DNA of 64,000 bases from Thermoplasmatales archaeon (GCA_027366585.1 DAHXNF010000036.1:120303-184302); one strand, 5' to 3'. Positions 1-10,519 are shown, counted from the first letter of the stretch. A program made the numbers and translations. Notes: generated from the letters alone by a model not told the origin.

Positions 1-734
1 AATTCAAAGCCCTCGTGTATTATCTTGAACCCTTGATTCAGCTTCCCGAGCATGTAATCCTTGGGAATGCTTATGTCCTTGAAGCTGTATGCTGCCCACG
101 AAGAACCCTCTCTGCCCATTTCCTGCAGGTACGTAATATCGAAAGACCTGTCATATGGCATGTAGAAAAGAGAAACACCATCGGTTCCCTTTTTCGTGTC
201 TGTTTTGAGAACAGTAACGAAGCCCCCGCCGATTTCTGCTATGTCTCGAACCAGGCTTATGTAAGCCTTCTCTCCGCTGGCGATGTATCTGTTTTCCTTT
301 TCGATTGCGTATGACTTCATGGATCCAATATCAGATCCAAAATTTGGCTCCGTGGATGCTATCCCCACTATTCGTTCGCCCTTTACAACTTTAGGAAGAA
401 GTTCACTCTTCAGGCTCGCGGTACCGTACTTTGAAACAAGGTATGACCATGCATTGTCTACCAGGAAAAGAACAGGAATGGATGCAGTTGGATCAGCCCT
501 GGAAATCTCTTCAGCAACAATTGCAGTTGCAATCGGATCTGCTCCCATTCCGCCGTATTCTTCGGGAACGTTCATCCCCAGGAAGTTCATTTTCGCCATT
601 GCCTTCCATATTGAAGATGGCATTCTCCTCTCATTGATCATCTGCTTGACTTTAGGCGCAATTTCACGTTCGCAAAATTCCCTTGCCGTTTCTCTGAGAA
701 TTTCCTGTTCATCACTGAATGAATAATCCAGCAT
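1..734 (-). CDS. Acyl-CoA dehydrogenase family protein, N-terminal part (gene runs off the window start)
   Basis: Reverse-strand reading from ATG at 734: MLDYSFSDEQEILRETAREFCEREIAPKVKQMINERRMPSSIWKAMAKMNFLGMNVPEEYGGMGADPIATAIVAEEISRADPTAS...GIASTEPNFGSDIGSMKSYAIEKE, typical acyl-CoA dehydrogenase N-terminal/middle domains; open to the left edge. Confidence 0.9.
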   Translation of the reverse strand, partial: MLDYSFSDEQEILRETAREFCEREIAPKVKQMINERRMPSSIWKAMAKMNFLGMNVPEEYGGMGADPIATAIVAEEISRADPTASIPVLFLVDNAWSYLVSKYGTASLKSELLPKVVKGERIVGIASTEPNFGSDIGSMKSYAIEKENRYIASGEKAYISLVRDIAEIGGGFVTVLKTDTKKGTDGVSLFYMPYDRSFDITYLQEMGREGSSWAAYSFKDISIPKDYMLGKLNQGFKIIHEGFE

Positions 735-781
735 AACTCATCAGCACTGGATGCTAATATTATATAATATCTGAACGCCAG

Positions 782-1798
782 TTATATTGCAGAAAAATCG
801 ATCTTCGCTTTTGACGGATCCTTGCAGATAAGTGCTACCCTGCTCTCCCTTCTTTCTGCGGTGTACACATAGCCAAGATTCTCAGCAAGCTTCCTGGAAA
901 AGTTCACTATAGAGTCATGCGATGGCATATTGTCCTGGCTCAAGTTTGCTATAGATGCGCCAACATGAACATAACCCTTCGATTCTACGAAATCAGGATC
1001 AGCCCTCCTGTCCATTTCTGTGTACTCATCGAGGTAGGGGAAGTTTACATCCTTTACAAGGGTGTGCCTGATCACCTTCCTCGTATCGAGTGAAGGCAGG
1101 AGATCCAGTGTCCGGTTGAAATTTTCCCATGCGTTGCCAATGGCAGGGTTCAATACGCTGTTGAATATGGACTTGGTTGGGCCTGCAACTGTAACATAGA
1201 GCTGTGTCGGGAGCGGATCAAGTTTCTCGAGAACCATGGGGAGGGTGCCATTCGTGACGAGGAATGTGGAGATTCCTCTTTTCCTTGCAAGTGCAATGAA
1301 TTCCCCCAACCTGGAATAAAGAGTGGGTTCTCCTGTAAGAGAGATCGCAATGTGTTTCGGATCCTGCGATTCGTCCCACTTCTCCCTTGATACTTTGGGA
1401 TTTCCCTTGAATCCATTGAGGAGTTTCTTGTGTGCTTTTATGCTCTCCTCTAAAATGAACGCCGGGTCGTCCTCGTCAGATATGTGCATGCCGTCAAAAC
1501 CCTGGAAGCGCCAGCAGAATGAGCAATTCTCGGTACAGGAAGAGACGGCTGGAGTCATCTGAACACACTGGTGCGACTTTATTCCATAAAAAGTCCCCTT
1601 GTAGCAGCCCTCGCCACCTCTTAATTCGCTTTTTGTCCAGTGGCAAACTTTTACCGCTGAATGCTTGCCCACTAAGGAATAGTGCTGTTTCCTGTATATC
1701 TGCTCATACTGCGTTTCCACACTTCTGGAAGTTACTGCTTTATTTAAGCTTTGACAACATATTTCCAAAAAGCAATTATTCAATGCCAGAAGATGCAA
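782..1798 (-). CDS. taw1: tRNA 4-demethylwyosine synthase (radical SAM, TYW1/Taw1 family)
   Basis: 338 aa; radical SAM CTENCSFCWRF motif and TYW1-like AISLTGEPTLYSRLGEFIALARKRGISTFLVTNGTLP. Confidence 0.88.
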   Translation of the reverse strand: MHLLALNNCFLEICCQSLNKAVTSRSVETQYEQIYRKQHYSLVGKHSAVKVCHWTKSELRGGEGCYKGTFYGIKSHQCVQMTPAVSSCTENCSFCWRFQGFDGMHISDEDDPAFILEESIKAHKKLLNGFKGNPKVSREKWDESQDPKHIAISLTGEPTLYSRLGEFIALARKRGISTFLVTNGTLPMVLEKLDPLPTQLYVTVAGPTKSIFNSVLNPAIGNAWENFNRTLDLLPSLDTRKVIRHTLVKDVNFPYLDEYTEMDRRADPDFVESKGYVHVGASIANLSQDNMPSHDSIVNFSRKLAENLGYVYTAERRESRVALICKDPSKAKIDFSAI

Positions 1799-1880
1799 GT
1801 TTATGACGGTGTCACATGTTGAACCTGTTCAACCAAAAGTAGTTAAGTTTTGGTTTTCTGCATAATAAAGAGGATTAAGC

Positions 1881-3059
1881 ATGATGCAAACACAAAAACA
1901 GCAAATGATACGACTGGAGGTAAATTATCGCGGTATTTTCCAGAAAACATTGGCTTACCATATTTCTGGAGACATTGTGTACATAGCTCATAAAGAGGGG
2001 AAGACAGCCTTCTCCAACGGCAGATACAGCGATGATCCGCAGAGGAATGGTATACCGTGCGCCAACTTCGCCTATTTTTCCAAGGATCTGTCTGAAGAGG
2101 ACCTTGAAGCTGAAGCAAGCGCATCAATGGACATAAAAGAAGCTGAAGTTGTCATAGTAGTTGATGACACCATGGTAAAAGGTCTTGAACCATGGGGAGG
2201 CTATGGAATTCGACCGATAAATGAGAAGGTCGTGAAGAACGGAGTGATGCTTATAGTGAGCAACAGGAAACCTGCAGATCTCATAGCTCAGATGGAGAAA
2301 AAGAATTATGATTATAGGCTTGCTATAATGCCTGGAGAGGCAAGCTTTGCCGGCCTATGGTACTTCAAGGATGACATGACTGATGTAAGAGTACTCGGGG
2401 CAATAGCGAAGGTAGCACCGGAGATTGCCTCGATCGATACTGTGGCTGACTACGTTTCCACTAAGTACAAGAGCAAGGAAAAGGCGGCAGCTGCCAGGAA
2501 AGCATACGATGAGGTAAAAGTATCCACGGTGAAAGCTGGAGAGGGGATAGTCTGGCCTTACCCGAAGCCGGTTCTTCCCGGATGGAAGAGTTTTGATGAT
2601 GGAGTTTACGTGAAAGGAGTAAAGAGAGGTTTCCAGATGGGGCCCAGGGGCCAGAACAGGAACCCAGACTTCAAACGTGGAACCAGCAAGACACAGAGAC
2701 CCGTTGTCAGGTTCGATATATGTACAAAGTGTACTCTCTGCTGGTACGACTGCCCTGATGAAGTGTTTGATCCTACAACAGAAGGTCTTTATGACGTTAA
2801 TTACGAGTACTGTACGGGATGCGGCAGATGCGCAGAAGTGTGCCCGGTAGAGGATTGCATAGTTATGGTAGATGAACTCAAATTCGAGAACCAGGACTCT
2901 CCATATGTTCTGTACAAGAAAGACCCAGAGAAATATGTCAAATGGGCCGAGGAGAAGAAAGGTCATGAGAGATTGATGCCCAGTCCCGTAACTGGTAAGG
3001 GCAACACTGTGACAAAGGTAGAGGCTTCAAAGCCTTTCAAGAAGGGAGTGGTGAAGTAA
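1881..3059 (+). CDS. 2-oxoacid (pyruvate-type):ferredoxin oxidoreductase, fused gamma-delta subunit
   Basis: 392 aa; gamma-type N-terminus, then two 4Fe-4S motifs CTKCTLCWYDCP and CTGCGRCAEVCP in the same ORF; directly followed by alpha and beta genes. Confidence 0.85.
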   Translation: MMQTQKQQMIRLEVNYRGIFQKTLAYHISGDIVYIAHKEGKTAFSNGRYSDDPQRNGIPCANFAYFSKDLSEEDLEAEASASMDIKEAEVVIVVDDTMVKGLEPWGGYGIRPINEKVVKNGVMLIVSNRKPADLIAQMEKKNYDYRLAIMPGEASFAGLWYFKDDMTDVRVLGAIAKVAPEIASIDTVADYVSTKYKSKEKAAAARKAYDEVKVSTVKAGEGIVWPYPKPVLPGWKSFDDGVYVKGVKRGFQMGPRGQNRNPDFKRGTSKTQRPVVRFDICTKCTLCWYDCPDEVFDPTTEGLYDVNYEYCTGCGRCAEVCPVEDCIVMVDELKFENQDSPYVLYKKDPEKYVKWAEEKKGHERLMPSPVTGKGNTVTKVEASKPFKKGVVK

Positions 3060-3060
3060 A

Positions 3061-4269
3061 ATGGCTGTTAAAATGGAAACAAAATCTGTATTTGACCGCG
3101 AAGAACTTATGACTGGTACCGACGCGGTTGCTGAGGCGGTCAAGCTCGTTGACGTCGATGTTTTTGCCGCATACCCGATCAGGCCATATACAGGCGTGAT
3201 GGATAGGCTTGCAAAGTTCATAGCAAACGGAGAGCTCGATGCTGAGTACATCGTAGCTGACGGGGAGCACTCACAGTTCGAGATAGGAAAGCATGCATCA
3301 TCTGTTGGTGCAAGAGCATTTGTTGGTAGTAGCGGAACTGGATGGCTTTACGCCATGGAGTCAATCGGTGTTACTGCGACAGACAGACTTCCGCTGGTGG
3401 CACTTGTTGGAAACAGGGCTCTAGACGATCCGGGAGCTTTTGGTGTAGAGCATAATGATGCCCTGCTCGTAAGAGATCTTGGCTGGCTCATTGGATGGGC
3501 TTCAACAGCACAGGAAGCCTTGGACACTACGCTGATTGCATACAGGGTCGCAGAAGATCCTACTGTAAGGATGCCTGCCGCCGTTGCGATGGATGGTGGT
3601 TACCTGACGCATTCCCAGCACATGGTTCGAGTACCGACAAAGGAGGCAGTCCGGGATTTCCTCCCCGCATATGATCTGGGAAACAGGAGAATGCACCCTG
3701 ATAACCCTGTATCTATAGCTCCGCAGGTGAACGAGGACTGGGTCATGGAAATGAGAAGGCAGAACTACGAGGCTTCAAAGAGGTCAAGGAAGGTTCTATA
3801 TTCTGCATACGAGGAGTATAATGAAGTATTCCACTCAGAGTATGACAATCCCTTCATAGAGGAGACAAACGTTGAGGATGCAGACACAGTGCTGGTTGGA
3901 ATGGGAAGCGCATCAGTGGTTGCAAGATCTGTTGCCCGCGAAATGAGGAAAGAGGGAAAGAAGGTTGGATTCCTGAAGATCAGATGGTATCGTCCATACC
4001 CTACGGATGAGATAAGGAAAGCACTAAGCAATGCATCCAATGTAGGCATAATTGAGAGGAACTTTGCCATGGGAGCACCCGATGGAGGTGCCATAACCAT
4101 GCAGGACCTTCAGTCTGCGCTTTACGATGCCAAGAACCACCCGAGGGTTGTTGACTTCATAGCCGGGCTCGGTGGAAGAGAAATATCAAAAACAGAAGTA
4201 AGGAAAATGTACGAGATGACTGCCGACAAGAAATCTCCGAAAGTGTCTTGGATCGGCTTGAGGGAGTAA
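3061..4269 (+). CDS. 2-oxoacid:ferredoxin oxidoreductase alpha subunit
   Basis: 402 aa; TGTDAVAEAVKLVDVDVFAAYPIRPYTGVMDRLA...EYIVADGEHSQFEIGKHASSVGARAFVGSSGTGWLYAMES; operon position. Confidence 0.88.
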   Translation: MAVKMETKSVFDREELMTGTDAVAEAVKLVDVDVFAAYPIRPYTGVMDRLAKFIANGELDAEYIVADGEHSQFEIGKHASSVGARAFVGSSGTGWLYAMESIGVTATDRLPLVALVGNRALDDPGAFGVEHNDALLVRDLGWLIGWASTAQEALDTTLIAYRVAEDPTVRMPAAVAMDGGYLTHSQHMVRVPTKEAVRDFLPAYDLGNRRMHPDNPVSIAPQVNEDWVMEMRRQNYEASKRSRKVLYSAYEEYNEVFHSEYDNPFIEETNVEDADTVLVGMGSASVVARSVAREMRKEGKKVGFLKIRWYRPYPTDEIRKALSNASNVGIIERNFAMGAPDGGAITMQDLQSALYDAKNHPRVVDFIAGLGGREISKTEVRKMYEMTADKKSPKVSWIGLRE

Positions 4270-4284
4270 AGGGGGTAGAAAGAA

Positions 4285-5283
4285 ATGGTTGAAGAAACAG
4301 TTGAGGAATTTAAGAATGCAAATCTGTACAAAGGAGTACATGCAGTAGCTCTAGAAGAATTCTATACGTCTGGCCACAGGACGTGCCAGGGCTGCGAGAG
4401 CGCACTTGTCATGAGAGATTTCGTGAAGGCATCTGGACCAAGGACCGTTGTAACTGGTGCGACAGGATGCATGTACGTAGCCAATACATCATACATGACA
4501 ACTCCATGGATAGTCCCATGGATGCACACCCAGCTCGCAGCTGGTGGTGCGTCAGCAGTTGGAATGGCAGCTGGACTCAAGGCGCTGATGCGAAAGGGGA
4601 AGATACCTAAAGAGAAAATAAACGTGATTAACTTCTCCGGGGATCTGGGAGCTGGTGACGAAGGCCTCGGTGGCTTATCAGGAGCTATGCAGAGTCCATA
4701 CGACCTTCTCGTGATCGTTTACGACAATGAGTCAGCAGCAAACACTGACATACAGGCATCCGGCCTAACGACATGGGGTGCGCAGACGACATTCAGTCCT
4801 ACCGGATCAGTAAAGAGGATAATGCATGAAAGATGGAAGAAGAACCTTGCAGCGATGATGGCGATCGGTCACCCGAATGTCAAGTATGTTGCAACTTCCT
4901 GTGCAACTTTCCCGCCAACAGACTACATGAATAAGGTGAAGAAGGCATTGAGTATTGGTGGTCCCACGTTGATCCACACGATAGACCCGTGCCCGAAAGG
5001 CTGGGATTATCACCCGAGGTATTCACATGTTCTCGGCGAGCTTGCCATCAAGACAGGTATCTTTGCGGACTACGAGATCGTGAACGGTGAGGTCAGGTAC
5101 ACATATGATCTGAGGAACAAGAAGAGAACCCCGGTCAGAGAGTACCTTGAGAAGCAGGGCAGGTTCAGTCACTTCGAAGACGAGGACTACGACTACGTCC
5201 AGGCAAAAGTGGACGAGATGTGGGACGAGTGGGAATTGCCTGGAATACTGCCTATCAAGAGCGGCCTGAAAGTCAAGAAGTAA
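4285..5283 (+). CDS. 2-oxoacid:ferredoxin oxidoreductase beta subunit (TPP-binding)
   Basis: 332 aa; TGHRTCQGCESALVMRDFVKASGPRTVVTGATGCMYVAN and TPP motif SGDLGAGDEGLGGLSGAMQ...YDNESAANTDIQASG. Confidence 0.9.
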   Translation: MVEETVEEFKNANLYKGVHAVALEEFYTSGHRTCQGCESALVMRDFVKASGPRTVVTGATGCMYVANTSYMTTPWIVPWMHTQLAAGGASAVGMAAGLKALMRKGKIPKEKINVINFSGDLGAGDEGLGGLSGAMQSPYDLLVIVYDNESAANTDIQASGLTTWGAQTTFSPTGSVKRIMHERWKKNLAAMMAIGHPNVKYVATSCATFPPTDYMNKVKKALSIGGPTLIHTIDPCPKGWDYHPRYSHVLGELAIKTGIFADYEIVNGEVRYTYDLRNKKRTPVREYLEKQGRFSHFEDEDYDYVQAKVDEMWDEWELPGILPIKSGLKVKK

Positions 5284-5302
5284 TTTATCTACCTAGTATA
5301 AT

Positions 5303-5335
5303 GCTCGAGGCTGAAAGCCCGAGCGCCTAATTTTT
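5303..5335 (+). terminator. Candidate terminator hairpin plus T-run after the ferredoxin oxidoreductase operon
   Basis: GCTCGAGGCT-GAA-AGCCCGAGC inverted repeat about 20 bp past the beta-subunit stop, followed by TAATTTTT. Confidence 0.45.
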
Positions 5336-5781
5336 CCCTGAATTTTGAATTGTCAGATTTAAGTTGATGCCCTCACTTTATGGATAACCTATCAGATCAG
5401 ATTATACTGAAGTGGACAATACAATAGTGTTTTCCTATAAACACTGAGGCCAAATCCAGGCAGTGGTTGTGCTTTCTTCGTCGACTCAGACAGCTAGACT
5501 ATGGATATGCCAATTGCTATTCCGAAGAGATCCAGGATAAAATCATGAAGTGAGGAATATGTACGTATTCTCCGTATAGCTGTATGCTTCTGCAATATCC
5601 TGGGCAGGTGTAGAGGTATAGCAAGAGATCAGAAACATGCTTCACCTGTTTTTCAGGTGAGGAACACTCACCAGATCATATCACCAGAGATGTGCAAAAT
5701 ATGCATTTAGCGGAAAAACCTAACGCACAACAGAATGTCATTTCTCCATGGTGTTATGGTTGCTTATACCTTCACCTTCGA

Positions 5782-6417
5782 TCAACGCACATGAGAGGAT
5801 GACGGAATTTGGAAAACACTATCTCGTGTTATGAGAACTTTGAAAGTTTTTCTCTCTATTGATCTAAAATGATAGCTAAGCGTGCTCTTGGGAATCTGAA
5901 GCTTCTTGCTGAGTTCTGACATGCTGATTCTCCTTGGCCAGTCAAAATATCCATGGTCAATTGCGTTGAAGAGTATTTTGTTCTCGGTTTCGTTGAGTCT
6001 GTTCACAATGTTTAGAATGTTGAGTTGAAAGAATATTGAAGGATAGTCTGAGAAAAACTTCTTCTGGGATACATTCTGCATGGAAAGAACAGTTGTATTT
6101 TCGTCATTGATTGTTTCGGGCTTAATCGGATCTCTGTTGCTAATATAGAACCATTTCTCCACACCACCGTGCACTACCACAGGATGAATCCTGAAACCAA
6201 CGTTTCCAAGCTTGTTATAAAGGGATGTTGCGTCAGAAGTATAAAAAAGATTGGCCATTCCTCCTTGCTTTGATATGATAGTGAGGTTTTTTACCTGGGG
6301 TCTTGCGGCAAAGTATCTGAGCGCCTCCTCAAGTATTTTCTCACTTGGGGAGTAAAAAAAAGAAAACATCGTTTGTCGTGCACCGTCAAATGAAGTGTGC
6401 ATTATAAGTATGTACAA
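5782..6417 (-). CDS. HTH transcriptional regulator (bacterio-opsin activator-type C-terminal HTH)
   Basis: 211 aa; C-terminal YFDWPRRISMSELSKKLQIPKSTLSYHFRSIERKTFKVLI matches the HTH_10/Bat-type arrangement. Confidence 0.65.
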   Translation of the reverse strand: MYILIMHTSFDGARQTMFSFFYSPSEKILEEALRYFAARPQVKNLTIISKQGGMANLFYTSDATSLYNKLGNVGFRIHPVVVHGGVEKWFYISNRDPIKPETINDENTTVLSMQNVSQKKFFSDYPSIFFQLNILNIVNRLNETENKILFNAIDHGYFDWPRRISMSELSKKLQIPKSTLSYHFRSIERKTFKVLITRDSVFQIPSSSHVR

Positions 6418-6894
6418 ATCCTTGTACTTCTCACTTGTCTCAATGTGTGGACAGTCGCTTTGTTTTACTGTAATCTCTAAAATTATCGTCCCTTCTCATC
6501 CCCATTGATATAATAAATGTATCTCATGCAACATTTGTTAGTTCGCCTATGTTCCTATGCTTGCCCCTTTATAGATGTTTAAAACAAGCAAGAAAGCGTC
6601 ATGTTAGCCACTATTACTATAGCGTATTAAACTATCCCACTTCTGATGATACTGTGACCCAGGTTGATTCCTTAATCTAATTATTATGTTTTCAAACAAG
6701 CATATCTTTGAGCAAGCCGGTTTTGAACTCTAATCTTTATATTTTCCCAATCAGGGATGTGATGAAAAAATGAAACGCTAAAGCACTGCACAATAATGCG
6801 TATCGACAAAAATCTTTTCTAATTAGTTCAAAATCTACTGAAAAAGTAAACTAAAAAGATAAAAAAAAGGAATGGCTATTATGAAAGCCATTAA

Positions 6895-7158
6895 TTATTT
6901 TCGTGAATTCTCCAGTTTGGCAAAGCCTTCAGGTATGACCCTGTTTCCAATCACACCGCTCCACCAGGCTAGCAGAATACCTATCCAGACGATTGCAAGA
7001 CCTCCCGCCATAATCAACTGTGAAGTTCGCGTTATGGCGAGGATGCCGATTCCTGTGCCGATAACAATCAAGAGAAATCCGATCACATAAATTACTGTAT
7101 CAGAGACATCAACCATTCCTTTGTGGATTGTATAACCCTCCTCTAGCTGTTTTGGCAT
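6895..7158 (-). CDS. Small membrane protein (2-3 TM) next to an MFS transporter
   Basis: 87 aa; hydrophobic VIYVIGFLLIVIGTGIGILAI and LIMAGGLAIVWIGILLAWW; starts 2 nt after the upstream MFS gene ends. Confidence 0.6.
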   Translation of the reverse strand: MPKQLEEGYTIHKGMVDVSDTVIYVIGFLLIVIGTGIGILAITRTSQLIMAGGLAIVWIGILLAWWSGVIGNRVIPEGFAKLENSRK

Positions 7159-7160
7159 AT

Positions 7161-8708
7161 TTACTTACCTCCTCCGGATAATTCGCCGGACTCCGTCGCT
7201 ATGATCTCTTCTGGAAGACCCAGTTTCTCTCTTGCCTTACGGTAATCCTCAATCGTAGGCTTCTTCTCATAGAACCAGACGATTGCTCCAGCGGTCACAG
7301 CGAACAGTGTAGCAACAACAAACGCTATTGTCCAGGCAAGGTCAGTGTACGCTGGTGTAGGAGCAGTACCTAATACTGCTCCCCATCCCCCTGAGCTAAG
7401 AAAAACAAGCAGTACCGTTGCGCCTATTCCACCAAAGGCACCACCGAAGACCTTCAGCATATATGGAACAGACCAGTTCGTCGCCACGTAGTTCTCGCCA
7501 AAGTAGTCGGATATGATGAGCCAGTCAAACACAAAACATGATCCAGATACTGCGCCGGTAAGAACAGCGAGTATAGCCCAAATTACTGCCTGGTGAGCTA
7601 ATCCTGCTCCCAACACACCTAGGCCACCAATTCCCATAAGTAGGTAGAAAATAGTTACGGCTTTTCGTCTCCCAATGAATGTAGATATCCAGCCCTGTAC
7701 TGGTCTACCTATACCGTCTGTGAAAGCAAAACCAGCTGCTCCAACGGTAAAGGCGATTCCTCCAGTGAATCCCATTGCGGCGCCGAAAGGTGCGTAAAGA
7801 GAGACGTTGAATAGCGAAGCAGCAAGTGCAAGTGTAAACGAAACCATTTGCGCCTTTCCTTGTCTTGTTGCAAAGAACTCCTGCGTGGTGAATTGGTTAA
7901 CAGCAGGTGGGTTGGCGATAAGCTCTCTTGATCTAGATTTCCCTGCTGCAACTACTAGCGGATCGACACTTGCTGGCCACCAATACTTTGGAGCGTCACA
8001 AACCAGGAAAGATGCAATAAACAACCCAATAGCAATGATTATTCCAGTTATGTACAGGACCGTCTGAAAGTCACCCAGATAGAAGAGATGAGGGTCCGTA
8101 TAGACGATGATGAATGGAACAGCACCATATGCCCATGCCCCGTTTGCAAAACCAAGTCTCCAGCCTCTCTTGTCGGGAAACCATTTTGTAATTACTCCGC
8201 CGCCTGCGGCATATCCAAGGCCCGATGAAAGTCCACCAATCATTGCATACCCAACATATGAGATCCAGGGCGCAAAAGAATTAGCAAAGAAGATGTAGGC
8301 AATTATGAGCATTACCGAGCCAAGCCATAGCATTCTCCTTAGCGATAGAAGCCCCCTTTCTCTCATTCTTGAAAAGATATACGCGGCTACCGTTGCTTCG
8401 AACAAAACATACACAGTATAGTTGAAGAAACCTTCAGTGGTGGACCAGTTATAATGACTTATGACTGTCCCCGAAGCAGCACCCCAACCATATTCAAGAA
8501 CACTACCAAAGAAGAAACACATCCAGGCTCCAATAACCATAGTTCTCCTGCTGAGCCTGTATCCAATGATCTTCTTGGTAATATCCTCTGGGCTCTCTCC
8601 AATCCTATATCGTCTGCCGTTTTTATCGGTCATCACATGGTAGCTTCCATATGGTGACTTGACATTACCAGCTACATCCGCTACATTAGATCCCAATTTT
8701 ACAATCAC
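7161..8708 (-). CDS. MFS transporter, OFA (oxalate/formate antiporter-like) family
   Basis: 515 aa, about 12 TM; GGLSSGLGYAAGGGVITKWFPDKRGWRLGFANGAWAYG and GRPVQGWISTFIGRRKAV are OFA/MFS-like. Confidence 0.8.
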   Translation of the reverse strand: MIVKLGSNVADVAGNVKSPYGSYHVMTDKNGRRYRIGESPEDITKKIIGYRLSRRTMVIGAWMCFFFGSVLEYGWGAASGTVISHYNWSTTEGFFNYTVYVLFEATVAAYIFSRMRERGLLSLRRMLWLGSVMLIIAYIFFANSFAPWISYVGYAMIGGLSSGLGYAAGGGVITKWFPDKRGWRLGFANGAWAYGAVPFIIVYTDPHLFYLGDFQTVLYITGIIIAIGLFIASFLVCDAPKYWWPASVDPLVVAAGKSRSRELIANPPAVNQFTTQEFFATRQGKAQMVSFTLALAASLFNVSLYAPFGAAMGFTGGIAFTVGAAGFAFTDGIGRPVQGWISTFIGRRKAVTIFYLLMGIGGLGVLGAGLAHQAVIWAILAVLTGAVSGSCFVFDWLIISDYFGENYVATNWSVPYMLKVFGGAFGGIGATVLLVFLSSGGWGAVLGTAPTPAYTDLAWTIAFVVATLFAVTAGAIVWFYEKKPTIEDYRKAREKLGLPEEIIATESGELSGGGK

Positions 8709-8929
8709 TCCTGCGATTTAGTTAAACAACATTATTAGGTTGGATGTATATTTCAATTTATTGCACAGATTCAATTACTATTTATATACTGACAATTTCC
8801 AACAACCTATTAATTTTACTTTCAGCCTTCAAAGTTCAACGGAATTTAGATGTAGTTCTGTTTAAATTGTTCAAGAATAGCTAACTTTACATTCTATTTT
8901 CCATCTATTCCCCGTTTTTCACAGAACTT

Positions 8930-10031
8930 TTATGGCTCATGCCATAATTCCCTTCTTTTTCAGTCCCATCAGGCACAAGAGATTATGGCCAAGGCACATG
9001 AACATGCACTTGACCCGGATTCCCTGTACCGTGTTAATAGACGCACGGCCACCATGGAAGAGGAATTTGATAACAGAATACGACCTTTTACCCCTGAATC
9101 ATTTCATTGTTATTCCCCTGTTGCGTCGGATGCTTTCTATCGGCAGCCTGTGACATTCGATTGCACTGTCCATGGCTGCATCAACCCACCTTATTCAAAA
9201 AGAAGTAACCAATGTCCTTGTAGTTCACCATACCGGTAATTGAAAGATCGATCTGTGAATCATGAAAAGATGCAGTAGTCACGGCACAATTGGCAATAAT
9301 GTCATGCTTAAGGCCCTGTGTTGTGTGCAGCTTGAATCCGAAGTGCGGTTCTTGTTCTTCACCTCCCATGTTCCATCTTTCGATCGCCGGGTCTTTGCAT
9401 TATTCCTTTCTTCTGATCTCTTCTTCTTTTTCCGTTTCTTCTCGATCTTCCTTGCCGCTTCCAATTCTTTCATTGAAAATCCGGCTTACGTTTTTTCCTG
9501 TTCAGCTGGTTTCTTCGGGAATACAGAATCGATATGCATGTTTCTGTCGCCTTTCTTCCTCCTTCCAGTACCGGGATCGGATTCTAAGAACGTTGCATCT
9601 TGTATTGCTACTCTCTTCAATGTTATGCCCTTCTCATTGAACTGCTTCCATATATCTTCCCGTATCTTATTGTCCTTTCCCGGAGAAGACAATTTTTTCC
9701 TGAACATCCATATGGTCCTTGCATCCAGCACCGATTCCGGGAATTCAAGGAAGTTCATGAAATGGATGCGGTTTCACACCACCTACTCCACAGCCTCGTC
9801 AACCAACCTATATAGGGAATGCAGGAACATGATTCTTGGTCATGAACAGGGGATCGAAGTTAGGTCTTCCACCCCTTTCGTATCATTCCTGCAAAGATCA
9901 TTGAGCATTGGCCTGATACAATCCCAGCCGATTATTATCTTCATGCGAGAGAGCCTGTAGCTAAATCTATTCAGCTGATCATATTTTTCATGTAGACCGT
10001 AATTCATTATGTTCATGATGTTTGATCGCAA
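8930..10031 (-). pseudogene. Decayed IS5-like (DDE) transposase
   Basis: Minus-strand fragments in order but in different frames with internal stops: MNIMNYGLHEKYDQLNRF..., MNFLEFPESVLDARTIWMFRKKLSSPGKDNKI..., KRVAIQDATFLESDPGTGRRKKG, HFGFKLHTTQGLKHDIIANCAVTTASFHDSQIDLS, AAMDSAIECHRLPIESIRRNRGITMK*FRG*K. Confidence 0.75.
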
Positions 10032-10240
10032 TCACATGAATTAAGTTTCTGTTACAGATGCCGTAAATTGTGGGTTCATGAATAAAAAAACTGCAAAAAC
10101 ATGAATAGATCGACGTAAGAGTTCAGGAAGTTGACAATGAGTTATAAGGAGAAGACTTTCGCTAATTCTTTTAGCCATAAGATCTGAAAAGCAGATTGTG
10201 CTTTAGAGCTGTATTTCCTTCATAAAATATTGATGGACCT

Positions 10241-10447
10241 TTAAATAACACCTTGCTGTCTCTTGCCAAAGACCTTATAGACGCCGTAGAAGATGGTGAT
10301 CAAGCCAATCACCCGAAACGCGTATTCCAGATATAATAAGGATTGTGAAAGATTCCTCCCAGAAATGACAAAATAAGTTCCAAGAACTATTACAATTCCA
10401 CTTATGATGATTACCATCCCACCTCTAGGGTCTCCTTCACCGGTCAT
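10241..10447 (-). CDS. Small membrane protein
   Basis: 68 aa; two hydrophobic segments (MVIIISGIVIVLGTYFVI, YAFRVIGLITIFYGVYKVF). Confidence 0.4.
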   Translation of the reverse strand: MTGEGDPRGGMVIIISGIVIVLGTYFVISGRNLSQSLLYLEYAFRVIGLITIFYGVYKVFGKRQQGVI

Positions 10448-10519
10448 TCAACCCATATATCAATGCTTGCTTAAAATAGATGCACCTCTTACACGGCACT
10501 GAGGGAATATGCGCATTCC

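Noticed and set aside
283-726. 147-aa plus-strand ORF
   Set aside because: Antisense to the acyl-CoA dehydrogenase gene that runs off the window.
2355-2966. 203-aa minus-strand ORF
   Set aside because: Antisense to the ferredoxin oxidoreductase gamma-delta gene; no recognisable domain.
9262-9960. 232-aa plus-strand ORF
   Set aside because: Phe/Ser-rich antisense shadow of the decayed IS5-like transposase on the minus strand.
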